From Gymnorhina tibicen (taxonomy: Eukaryota; Chordata; Aves; Passeriformes; Artamidae), in NCBI GenBank assembly GCA_013399875.1, contig VXAZ01007727.1, positions 1,084,493 to 1,148,492 on the forward strand: a DNA stretch of 64,000 nt, read 5' to 3'. A program made the position numbers and the translations under genes. Below the pieces are notes generated by a model, which saw only the letters and a program-made list of their open reading frames with translations, did no database searches and was not told the origin of the DNA. Below, piece after piece: positions 37,902 through 49,917 of this stretch. Every line of letters begins with the position of its first letter. Position 1 is the first letter of the stretch.

Positions 37902-38422
37902 TGAGAAATAAGAAGAGGAAAGGACAGATAAAGATGTATGCCAATGTCTTTACAAACAGTTTGATGGGTGTTAATGTCTTTAAAATGGGTCTTAGTGCCT
38001 CTGCTGACTTTGGGCAGCAGGTTCCTTACCGGGCCCAGACAGTTTGGCTCCTGAAATAGACATGGGTCTGCACAAGCCTGAACTTCTGAACTTTGGGATA
38101 AAACAGTAGGTTCGGGGGAGGGGAGGAATACGGGGTAGGCAGTTCGGGAAGGCTGTACCTTCCTAGTACTTCAGCCAATGGAGACAGGAAGAGGGCAACA
38201 TGCAGCCGGGATTTAGGATAAAAGGGAGGCAATGGAGACAGGAAGAGGGCAACATGCAGCCGGGATTTAGGATAAAAGGGAGGCTGCGTCCTCTGAAACC
38301 TCGCGAGAGAAAACCCGCAGGCGTGTGTCCCAGTGGACTCTGCCTTTATTCGAATAAAGTTGAAGGACTCCTCTGTCTCCTTTTTGGACATAAACCTCTG
38401 GCGTTTGTGGATTTTCCTGACA
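37902..38422 (+). repeat. 3' LTR of the provirus (paired part, 521 bp)
   Basis: Starts TGAGAAATAAG, ends CTGACA, and pairs with the 5' LTR. The U3 direct repeat reads AATGTCTTTA at 37943-37952 and 37973-37982, so both CpGs of the 5' copy are TpG here. The GC box is altered to GGGGGAGGGGAGG. A 54-bp unit with the CCAAT and TATA-like elements is duplicated. The poly(A) signal is at 38353-38358. The LTR may extend left to 37830, just after a purine tract; the corresponding 5' LTR part would then be deleted. Confidence 0.9.
38176..38283 (+). repeat. 54-bp tandem duplication of the LTR core promoter
   Basis: Units 38176-38229 and 38230-38283 are essentially identical. Each carries CAATGG near its start and GGATAAAAGGG near its end, so the CAAT-like and TATA-like elements are doubled. 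The first copy keeps GCCAATGG; the second reads GGCAATGG, as expected at a duplication join. The 5' LTR has a single copy (from 32647). Confidence 0.95.
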
Positions 38423-38426
38423 ATTG
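38423..38426. repeat. Right target-site duplication (ATTG)
   Basis: ATTG directly after the 3' LTR terminal CA, matching the left flank. Confidence 0.6.
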
Positions 38427-41400
38427 TAAACTTGCTGTTTTTGTTAATTGGTTGGCTATAAAGAGAGAAGGCTGCAGTTCAGAGGGACTCAAGATAAATG
38501 TTTTTAGGTTTTTAATCAATATTTAAGGGTAGTGCTAGTACCGAAGAAGGCCTGCTTGCTTTAGAGCTGTAATAAACCGTGGTAGGTTTGAAAAGGCCTC
38601 CTGTTTATTTGTGCTCTTGTTGCAGCTGAAAGATATTGCTGGAGTTTTTCCCTGGTTGCTGTGCTGGTCTTTTGGTTTAAGGTATGATAAAGCACAGGGT
38701 GGGGCCTGGGAAGCGTTCGCTGGTGGTGCTCCTGGGCTACCGGAACGTGAGTCCCAGCCACGGGATTGTGGTGTTCCCTGATGCCAGGGGACCTGTGTGA
38801 AGATGAATGTAGGAGTAGTGGCAGATGTGCTGACTGAAGAGCTGCATCAGGAGATGCAGAGCTGAAAGAGAGATAGACGGTAAAGTCACGTATGATGTCT
38901 GTGATAAACACGATAAAAACTTGCTGAGGAGCAGCTTGGATTACAAAGAACTTTCTGCCTCTTTCATGTCTCATGATAATTAAATGGTCCATTTTTATTC
39001 AACTTCTTTCAAATGGGGTTCTAATTAAGCAATAACTAATGAAATATGAGATTAAACATCAGCAGATTTCTGGTGGTCAGAGACGTGCCCAGGGCAAAGT
39101 TCAAAACACTTTTGTAAAACTTGTGTTTGAAACAAAGCAGAAATATTTATTACCAATACAGGAGACAGATTCTGTGAGTGTAAATGCAGATTGAATTAAT
39201 TTTCTTAGTGTTACGCTGAACTGAAAAAACATAAAATTCAATATGTATTCCTTTTAATGTGGTTGCTACATCATCACCACAAATTTAAAAGAAATGCCTC
39301 TGTAACCAGATAAGAAGATGCTATCAGGCACTTCTAATTTTAATTAAGGTTCAACCTATTGGAGGAATATATATTTAAAGAATTAATTAAAATGCTGTTT
39401 GCTGTAGAAAGAGATATCGGTATAGGAAATTAGCTAATTGCAGTATCATAGGGGATCTGCTTTGCAAGCTGTTTTGTGATGCTAAGAAAGCATCCTCACG
39501 TGGATGAGAGGGACATCTTGGGGGAACCAGGAGATGATGACAATTACCTTCTTTCTGGGTTAGTTTGAGTAAAAGTGAGCTTGCCGCATCTGTGCATGTC
39601 AAATAGTGTTATTTCAATTTTTGTTTTTCTTTGGGGTGGGTGGCTGGCACAAATGCTCAAAATACTTGAGATAATTGGACATAATTTGATTGCATCATGA
39701 TAATCCTGTCTCTTGCAAGAAGGGCTTTTGAGGTGGTTAAGATACCTTTAAAGACTGGAGTCTTTCAATGCTGTCATTCTTGATAACCTTTTTACCACTG
39801 CAAGTTTGTGCGAAGGTATTGCTGGAATTCCTCAAAGATCAAATCGTGCTTTATTTAATGTTTTCATTAGCAGCCTTTACAGAAGACTTAAAAGTGTGCT
39901 AAATAAATTTGCCAACTCCAAAGCTGAGAGACATTGGCAAGGCGGGGGAAGACTGGATTATTATGTGAGAACTGCTTTCCTCTGCCGTTAATTGATTTCA
40001 GGAGAATGTCATGTGCTTAAGGATGGATGATATTAATTTCTTCTATAAGCTCAACATCACCATTTGGGAGCAGCAAAGAATGAAGGTGTCCTATCTGTAC
40101 TTAGGAAGATGAGTTTAAACAGGCACAGGTCAAGGAAGGGTAATTAGGATAGTGGTGGAAGGATCAGCCAGCATTTTACCAGTAGCCTGGAAGAGCTTGG
40201 CTTCAGCCTAGAAAAACATAAGCTGAGAGGAACTAGAATGTTTTTCCGTAAGTATATGGTAGAAAAAAACCCCAAGCAAACCACAGTTATTTAAGCTAAA
40301 GGATGGTTTTAAAAGGCGGTGTGGGGTGTGAATATGGACTCCACTCCATCTGGCAGGCAGGTGATTTCTCACCCTATTTGGTGCTTCCATGGGCATGGTG
40401 CCTTGAGCGTTTGCTAGTTTTTGGCAACCCCAAGGTCAAGTTGTTGGAAGTGTCTCCCCCCAGAGCACATTTATTGGGAGCTTGCTTTAAATTATTTTTT
40501 TGAAAAGAAAGAACAAAGCTTCTGGGGAGAAGTACTTAAAAAGGGAACTTAAAGCATAGGCAGCCCCGTCTTCTTTAAGGATTTACTGCTGCTCTTGGTG
40601 GGTGCGTGGATGCGCCAGACGTCTTCCAACACCTCTGAGTAGGTGCCAGTCTGTCAGATTAGCTCAACTAAAATAAACCTTTCTCCCACTCCCTGCCTGC
40701 TATCAGCCCTTTGAGAGAGAATTGCCTTTTAAAATGTACTGGGGTGTTCGCTGGGCTTTTATTCTGTGGTTTTAAGCTAGTTTTGAAATGAGCAGAGAGG
40801 AGGTGAAAGATGTTGGACGCTTTTAACACTGTCATTTAATGATCTCATCCTTTGAGCCTGTTTGTGGAGAGATGGCTTATCTTGAACTGTTCTCTCCTTT
40901 CCTTGCCTGTTTTCCACGAGAATGTCTCCTATTGTGTTAAGCCAATAACCCTTTTTAATAGGTCAGCATAGAGTATTAATGAGCTTTTACACTGTGGTTA
41001 TAAATGTCACACGTTTCTAAGAGTAGGAGTGGGAAATAGAAAATATTGCCTGGATTTGTTCTCTTATTTTCAACAGTGTGAAACAGTTGATCTTGTGATT
41101 AAAAAAAAGGGCTTCTAATCAGAGACTTTAAGCTTTTGTTATTTAAAATTCAATCCCAAGGACCAAGCACTGTGGCCCTTGCCTTCATAAGCACCTGCTT
41201 TAGGAAAGTTAAAAAAATATGAATTTGCTGTGAAATAGGTGTATCTGTAACGAGAGAATTTTGCAGGAGAACCTGCAAGTCAAAGTTGAGAGTTTTTATT
41301 TGTCTAGTGAACCCACAGTGTGTTCGCCTGGCAGCAATGAACCTCTGCTTGCAGCACAGCAGAGTTTTGTCACCTCCTCAAAAGGCAGCAGAATTAGTGC

Positions 41401-44400
41401 TGACAGAGGTACAAATGTGGCAGGCTTGGCTTATACCAGGAGTGGCCGGTATGACTGACTTGGTGTAATGTGTCCAAGTCTCCATATGGGTGGCAGGTCT
41501 AAGAAAACATATTGCACAGCCCAGAAGACAGCATAGTGGGAAAGGGACACCGTGGTTCGTAGAAGGGAGGGGGTGGCAGCTCTCCAAGGCTCCCACTCCT
41601 GCCTCCTTGCCAGTCTGAATTGCAGAGCTCCCCAGTAATGTCATCCTTCAGAGTTTCTACTGTTTAATTTCCTCCAGCAGCAACCATTCCAGCACAGCGT
41701 TGCTGCTGGCAAGGCAAGGTAGTCCTGGTGCTGTCACTTCCATTTTGTTTTCAGCCACAGTTACCTTCGTAAACAAAGGGCTGAGCATCTGCGGTTTTGC
41801 TTTATCAAATGGTCCTATAATGCTGCAAACAAAGAAAAGGGAAGCTGAAGGCATCTGAAAGTAGCTTAATAAATTAGCATTAGTATTGTAATTTGCAGAC
41901 CCTTTACTTTTGGCTGCTTAGCAAAAATTACTTGGAAGAGCTATTAATTTTATCATAAGAATGATGATGCTGTATACAGAAAAATATCTGGCCATATGCT
42001 TGTATCTTTATTTTAAAGGACAAAGATTAATGAAATGTAATTTCAAGGGAAAAATAATTTATTATTATGCATTATGCTTTCAAAGAAAATTGAGAATAGA
42101 TGGATTTAGAGCACTAATGTTCCCATTTGCACTATGGCTATGTATATAATATATGCTTTTGAGAGATCAGGATAAGTGTCATGTAAAGAGTACTCTTGAA
42201 CGGCAGAGTAAATACCACAAATTCTGTGTTAAACAGACAGTCTGATGTGGACTTGCATGGATTTCAGTATTGTATAGCTGACTTCATATCTGGTTGGTAC
42301 ATTTTACATTCCTCTGGCATATTGTGCTGATTTCTTCTATTGCTGCTACAGCTGAGCCAAAAATTACTGGTCCCTTTTAAGCTGATTAGAAGAACATTTA
42401 AAAATCATTAGAAAAGGAAGAATATGACAAAAAAGGCCTTATAAAACACATTTTTAAAAAAGACTGTTCTGAACACAGAATATTCTCAGTTTTTTAAAAT
42501 AAAGTTGTAACATGGAAGTTGATCACTGTGGTTGGAGGAGTGGGCAGGAGTGGTGTTTGTCTTTTCCTGCTAGTTTTCTTCTAATATGAAATACCTGCAA
42601 TTATCACTGTTGCCTTTTCCCATATAGGAAATAGTGGGGTTTTTTTTCTAGACAGGTACAATGATTACTCCTGCAAAACTGTCGATTTAACAACAAATAC
42701 CCCCAGCACTTTGCAGCGTTCACGGAACCTGCATCATCAGCATGTAATCATATACCGCAGGTATTAAGTAGTGAGTGGTTTTTTTACCATTAGAGAAATA
42801 GTCAGATCTGGGTCAGCTCCCAGAAGAATGAGTTTAAAGGTCTTGGACAACTTCCTAGTGCCCACGTATGAATCGGCCGCTTCCCTGTTGTGCTTCAGTG
42901 GTTCAGGGAAACATTGGCAGTTTTTCATGTGCTCTCTGAGTCCTGTGCTGAGGTTGCTCATCCGTGGGCTCACACTGCTGCTGCCCTCCTTTGAAAGAGA
43001 AAGATGCTTCAGGCTGGCATGCGGCATCTTGGGATTGATGACAGAGCTGCTTTTAGATGTTTGTCCTGCACCTGAACAGGTGACCCCCCCATAAATTTAT
43101 TCTGTTTACTCATATCAGGTCATTGGGATGCATAATGTCCTAAAGTAACCCTGGTGCTCCTGTTAATTTTTCTGTTAACGGACCCAAAAGAAACAGATAG
43201 ATCAGGTCTTGCAGAAGGCAGGTTTTCTATCTTGGAAGTGTTTGAAAATGGCTGTGGGAGCGTAGGACCACTCCTTGCCTCCCTGGTCTTACTGCCATTG
43301 AGCCTGTACAGCATCCTTTTAATAAAGCGCTAACCTGCTCAGTCAAATGGTAAATGTCATAGAGATATCTTCATGTTTGTTTGGGGTTTTTTTTTCTGTG
43401 TGAGGTGAAGTAAACTTCAGTAAATCCCTGATCTGATCACGGAGAATAAATTTGATGTTGCTTTTGGGCACACTTACTCCATATCCTCTTTCTTACTTGT
43501 TTTCAGGACATAAGTGACACTAATTTGCACTTGTACAGTTCCTCTATCTTGATTACCAAGCAGGCTGGATGATGTGGAGATTAGCGATGACATTTTGAAA
43601 GACCGAACGCTTGCCAGTGTCTTTAAAATTCTCTACTTCTCCTTCGTTGTATGATTAAGCCCTGGGGGGAGATGTCAGAGGCAGCTTCCTGCAAATGTGA
43701 AAGCACTAGAAAACATGATCCTTGGCTTGTTTGACAGATGAAAGTTTATCCCAATGTTTTTTTTTTGCAAAGGAAGCAGTATTGACTGTCTCTTGGCCAG
43801 ACCTAGCACAGGTAACAGCACCTGCTGGAGCTCCTTCTCAGCAGGGAAAAAATTGTTTTTTCCCCTCCACAGCAGCATTTTAGCTGGTTGTGAGACATGT
43901 GAACAGATGCCTTGGCAGGTCTCCAGCACCCATTGACACCTAGCATGGTTTATTTCACTATCCTCAGGAATTCTGCTTCATTCCTGGGAAGGCTCAAGCA
44001 TGTCCTAGATGGGTTCCTCAGCTGATGGTGGTGCACCCAAGCATACCCACACATGAGCTGCTTCTGTTTTAAAACATTTTCCTATTTATTATCCTTAAGA
44101 ACCAGTTTATGGCAGCACTGTAGAGATTTCCGTGAATGACTATGGGAGACTTCACTTGTCACTCACAGATTGACTTGAAAACCTTAAAAAGAGGTCAGTG
44201 GTGTGGGGATTTGACCTAATAACTTCCTAGAGCCACTGAGCAAAACAGAGTAAGAAACATTTTGAAGAGCTAGTTTTATTTTCTTTTCCTGAGGTATTAC
44301 CACAGAAATCTTTGCATCAGTCAATTGCTGCAAAAATTTTGCATAATCCAAATGAGGCTTTTGTTAATACTTCACTAGTGTCCCTTCAACCCACTGAATG

Positions 44401-47400
44401 TGTTTTAATTGATTTGGTGGGATTATACTGAAGGATAAAGTTAGTCTTTATTAGCACAAAGGAGAACAGTAGGTAATTTTAAATTTTTAAATTTATTTAA
44501 ATAAACCAGCAGTTTTTAATGTAGCAGTGAGTGCTTTCAGTAGTGTTAGGTATTCTGTGGAGGAAAAATAAAATACCTGTCAGAAATATGCTGATGACGG
44601 CAGCCTGCCTGGAGCTGAACTCATTGTAATAAAACCTCCTGGACTGGAATGGGTGCCGTTCATGCTCTTCGCCTCCTGAGCTGTTTTTGCAGTGTGTAAA
44701 CCCACAGCCAGCAGCAGAAGTCACCACTGGGCTGCGGGGCTCCTGTCCTTCGCAAGAGGTGTCAGTTGGGCCATGGCAACAGGGGCTGGAGCCTGGAGGA
44801 GCTCAAAGAGTGGGATTAGAAGAGCTTACATCCTTTGGCTGTGTACCGGATCACTGGATTGAAATCACTTTGATAGGTGCTTTTTGAGGATTTTGCAGGG
44901 TTGGTTGTTTTTTGATTTGTTTGGGGGTTTATTTGAAGTTCCTGAGACTGGGTTGCTTTGCTCCCTAGTTTTGCAGCAACACCAGCATTGAGTTTAAAAT
45001 GGATATTAAGACAATCCATCTTACACTGACTGTAGCAGCGGGGTGCTCCTTCATGGGACACAGGATATCACCTTCAAATCCATATCAAAGACAGACACTC
45101 TCTTCCCCTCCCTTCCCAAAGTGGTGTGGTTGCTTTGGGAACAAGATGTGTTTCTTGCATGAGCAGCTCCATAGGTCATTTCGTCAAAATAACTGAGTTT
45201 GTGAAAGTTAGGGGTTTTTTTTCCTGTCAGTAAAACAAGGAAAATCTCCCTGCAGCATACAATAGCACCCTTTTTTCCCTAATTACCATCCTGGTCTAAT
45301 GTCTCTGTCCTTTCCCTCTCCCACCTCTAAGACCCTAAAAAAATTTTGACAAACCACTTTTTTGCACTTTCGGTATTTAATGACTAGAATGATATAAGTG
45401 TTAAAGAAGTCAGTTGATAACACAGGGAAAATAGGAAGGTGTTGATGAACTGTACTGCACATTTACTTCTGTGCAGAACAGGTATTAAAAAACACTGGGG
45501 AGGGCCTTAATAAACGTGTGCTCATCATAGCATTGGGTATGAATTCATATAAACAAAACCTTTAAAATTTATTTTACAGGTAAAGCTGGGCATTACATCA
45601 AATCTTCCATGCTTGAAAGATACACTATTTTTTTTTTTAATTTTTTTTTTAAAGAATAAGGTAGGATAGTAATAGATTTCAGAGTTTGGGACAAAATATT
45701 TTGGACCAAACACAGAAATTTAGGACTTTTTTTTTTTTTTTTTTAACAAAACCAGTCCCTATTAGTTTTGTTCAGGTGTATTTGGCTCCTTTTAATGCCT
45801 CTGTCTGTACCCAAGGAATGCTCTGATCAGTTCAGCTATGTCCCTAGGCCAGCAGGTAATGAAAGACCTGAACATTTCCTGAGACAGATAAGTTACGACA
45901 AACCAAGTAGTTATTCTTTTTTTCAGCATAATTTACTTCTTAGTAGTAGAAATGTGATTTTGTATTGTTGCACCTCTCCTCCAAAATTCTCTTTAATTGA
46001 TCTTGTTTATCTGGACTTCTTAAATTCGTATAAGGAACAGTGGAAAGCAACAGTGGTAAGAGCAATTTAGGAATATATTATTATCTTGTTCCCCCCACCC
46101 TTAACATTATGTATTTTTAAGTTCTAGGAATAGTGGAGATTTCCAGGGAAAATATTTTGTGATGTGCCTACGCTGGATTTAACTGCAAACCCTGTAAGGA
46201 GGATTCAGCACAATTCCACTATGTATCAACCAGTGTGATTAGCAATGAAGAGGTTTTTACATGCATAGCAGTCCTGTTTACCAAACAAACTCTCTCAGTG
46301 AGCTTTATTTAATTACAAAAGGAAAAAAAAAAAGAAAAAGAAGAAAGAATAGAAAGAAAAGCTTAGAGATGGTGGTTGTCCTGCTGGTGCTCAACCTTTT
46401 TGACCCTTCAAGGTACTTACATATTTTCCTATAGTCAAAAGCACCGAGGTGCATAACTGGGAGGGGTGAGGGTCTATCTGAGACAGCTGTGGTTGAGCTG
46501 GTGAGGTCCTACATGCAGTTCCATGGCCGCCTTTTTTCCCTTATCCAAGGAAATTGCATGAGGTCAGCAGTTTAGCTCCCCCAGTGATATTCTCCTGACT
46601 CTACTTCATTTGGCTGCAAAGTGCTGAATTTCAGCAACCAGAAAAACTCCCAAGACCTGGAAGTACTGTGGCATTTTTTCTTAATTTTTATTTTAGTATG
46701 CTGTATGTCATTTCTGTATCATGGAGAAATGAAAAGGTTTTTAGTGGATGAAGTAGGTTACATGCCATTAAGGAGTTCTTAAGGTAAAATAATTGCTTTA
46801 AAGACATTACGCAGAGGTTCTGTGTTATCAGCTAATGCCCTAAAATGGTATTTACTCACTGGGTTAGCATTTCCCTGTATATGCTTTCTTTCTGTTAATG
46901 AGTTCATGTTCCTCATGGGCAGTAATTTATTCCATCAGGCTTTGGAAATAAGTGTCTTAATGTTTCTTAAGAAGATTATTGAAACCAGGTAAACAAACAA
47001 AATATCACAGATTCTGTACCTATCCACATTCTTACATTGTTGCTCATACTGTGTAGAAAATGAAAATAGTTTGAGTTTTTAATTTATTTCCTATTAGAGG
47101 AGTGCAGTGCAAATAACTTGTTTCCATTAAATGTAGCTTAAACAGGGGGTGAGCATATTATACACACAATCAGGAAGTGCATAGGGTACACACAAGCTTG
47201 TATTTGGGATGCAATTCTGGAATAAGGGTTAAAACATCATTTCTTAAATCCTCTGCTTGTCAGCATTCTTTGGTGGAAGGGTTTTACCTTTTTTAAAACT
47301 GTTACTTCTGTACTTCCTTGTTGAGTTCATGGAAAAACAATACTTAAGGAAGTCAACTCCACTTTACACACACAAACCGCTAGCTGAAGATGATGTGTAA

Positions 47401-49841
47401 GGTAAGGAAGCTTTCTCTTACTGCTTGCTCAAGCTGCTAATGCTTGGTCTAGTAATTTAGGAAATTTTGTTAATCCAGCAGGCTCAGAGGTGGATAAAGG
47501 CTTAGATTTGCTGTGGCCTCCTGTGTGTAACCTAGCCTGAAAGACTCTGCTTCTAAGCCATGCCTGCATATGTAAATACAGCTGCTCGTGTGCATCTCAA
47601 AAAGTCCCCAATTTTGATCTTACAGTAGTGAAAATTGATTCATTACCTCTTTGCAATCCTTGTAATAAAATCAAGGCTTCAAGTTAAAACCCTGGAAAGC
47701 ATTATTGTGAGGTGAGATGGGAAAGCAGTTTGTGGGGACATCTTTTATCCTACCAGCACCTGCTGTGTCTGAGGGCATTCATTTAAAATTATCAACCAGT
47801 TGACTTTTGTATCCCATGAAAAAACGGAAAGATTTGCGGTAAAACTATTTATTGTTCTTAATTACAAAAAAAAAGGTAAGAAAAAATATTAAAATAAATA
47901 AAACCAATCCCCACACCCATAAAAAACATCTGTTTTCATGGGGAAAGCCAGTTTCCTACGTAGGCATTTATCAGGGACTAAGGCCACTGGAGGAAAGTGG
48001 TATTACATAAATCGGATGTGCAGTTCTGAGCTAAATAAATTTTTAAATATTTTGCATAAATTAGGGAAATTAAATTATGCATAATGTGCATAATTTCATC
48101 CTTTTGTAAATGATGTTCCCACAGTTAGTGATTAAAGAACATGGTGCAGCCCCTCGAGTGCGAACAATTAGACCTTCCACAGCTCTCTCTGTCTATAGAT
48201 AGATATTCCTTAAGCTCAGCAAGGGGACGGGAGCGTGCTCTAGCATTTGGCTATGATCTGCTCCCTCTTTTTGATGACTTAAGAGGGCTGTTCAGGACAG
48301 AGTATCAGCCTGTATGAACACTATCAACCAGTTTGAACAAGTCAGATTATTTAATTAGCCCTATTAAGACCCTTCTATTTTTACAACTTATTTATGAGTG
48401 TTCTTGCTAAGCTTAGAAGGTCCAGCTTCACATATAAAAAAGATGTTTTCAGCTCACGTTATTAATCTTGAAGGGTTCTATACTGTGACTCCATTACATT
48501 TTCATCCTAAGAAAAAGGGGCTCTGAAAAGTAGTTGAAGTTGGGAAGTTCATGTCTGCAGTGCTGACCTGCAGGTTTCAGGCATAAGGCATTTATGATGT
48601 CCATGCATGATGGACATTTGCTTGGTTGCCAAAATGTGTATTGTATGCCTTTGCCTTAGACCATAAAAAATCCAGAGAATGTTTATTTCTTTTAACACCC
48701 ATTTGAAATGTCTTGGTTTCCCCCCAGGGGAGTAATGTTCCTCAGCCATCATTTAAAAACTACCATGCTGTGAGCATCTTACTTGATGTCCAGTGCTGAG
48801 AAAACAAGGTGATGCTTGTTTAGAGCATTTGCTTTGCCACCGTTTTTCTGAGATCCACGTTCTGCTTTTATCTATGCTTTTTGAGAGAAGCAGGAAATGA
48901 TTTGATGAAATAACTATTAAATCAAAGATTCATGTTTACCAAAAGAAAAAACTTTTAAAGCAATTGTGTCCAGAATTTAATACCTGTGTCATGGTTGTAC
49001 TTTCAGAGTGTTTGAAAGGGCTCTAATTTCATCACAAGGATGGGACTCTTATCCACCACCCCAAAATTAATTTCATTTGCAAAGAAAAAAAAATAAAAGT
49101 AAAAATCTGATGTCTGAATTCAGTCAATAAGGTTTTTGTTTCTGATGGAACCACTCTGGGCTAGTTTGGAAGATGAAACTCCTCAGGTACGGAGTAACTT
49201 TATGCTTTCAAAAAAAAACCAACCTCATGGTTAAGTGCTGGCTTGTGGCCTGAAGCTCTGGCTGTTCTGGTATCAGTAAAGAAACAATTAAACAAAGATC
49301 AGTCCCAAGGTGATGCTGAAACAATCCAATATATGGATTTGGAAGTAAGGTTAAGGTGTTTTGAAAGTGGAGGGTACCTGTGTGAATTACGGTTCTGCCC
49401 AAAGCTATCTCAAACAAATGTGGTTTGGGTAAGTCCAGGCAGATGGCATCTGCCAGCTCACTTCTGAAGATCTTATCCAACTTCAGCTGCAGGTGAATGT
49501 GCAAAATTTCATCCTCTTAGTAGGGAAGTCTATATATGTGCTTTAGTGCATTATGTCATCAGTAAATTATTTTAATAGCAAATAAGCCTTTATTACTTTT
49601 GCTCTTGCTTTATTGCATTTGCTGCTCTACATTCAATATGTACAACATTGGCACAAGATAGCTTGCATGCTCACTAGTGCATTAGCTGGAGAGATGGAAA
49701 CTGTGTTCCAAGACCATAATACTTTGAATTTGGTACTGTTAAAACCAGAAGAAAAAAACAAACAAAAAACCCCAACAGTTGTTGCACATCAGGCTCTGGT
49801 AGAAGGCTAGGAAGTAACAGCTTATAAATGAAGCAAGTCTC
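38427..49841. other. Non-coding right flank of the provirus; no gene seen
   Basis: AT-rich, with short ORFs lacking domains. 48040-48100 is a dense cluster of ATGCAT/TTTGCAT-type motifs (see findings). Confidence 0.6.
45727..45744. repeat. Poly-T run (18 nt)
   Basis: Uninterrupted T run. A shorter T-rich stretch lies about 100 bases upstream (45629-45650). Confidence 0.9.
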
Positions 49842-49917
49842 TCACAGAATCATAGAATATGCTGAGTTCGAAGGACCCATCAGGATCATTGAGTCCAGCT
49901 CCTGGCCCTAGTTCTGG
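49842..49917 (-). mobile_element. CR1 LINE 3'-end fragment
   Basis: CACAGAATCATAGAATATGC followed by GAAGGACCCATCAGGATCAT and GAGTCCAGCTCCTGGCCC, a CR1 3' end in the antisense direction. Only about 75 bases remain. Confidence 0.88.

Larger units (their letters stand above)
32396..38422 (+). mobile_element. Degenerate class I (gammaretrovirus-like) endogenous retrovirus
   Basis: Two direct LTR copies flank about 5.06 kb of interior with PBS, leader, a gag start remnant, protease, RT, RNase H and integrase remnants, in normal retroviral order on the plus strand. The outer ends read TG...CA and are flanked by ATTG on both sides (32392-32395 and 38423-38426), a 4-bp duplication as gammaretroviruses make. 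The PBS resembles tRNA-Pro and the integrase keeps a C-terminal PGD/W-type region, both gammaretroviral traits. The interior is shorter than an intact provirus because most of gag and essentially all of env are missing. Many stops and frameshifts break every reading frame, so the element cannot encode working proteins. Confidence 0.95.
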
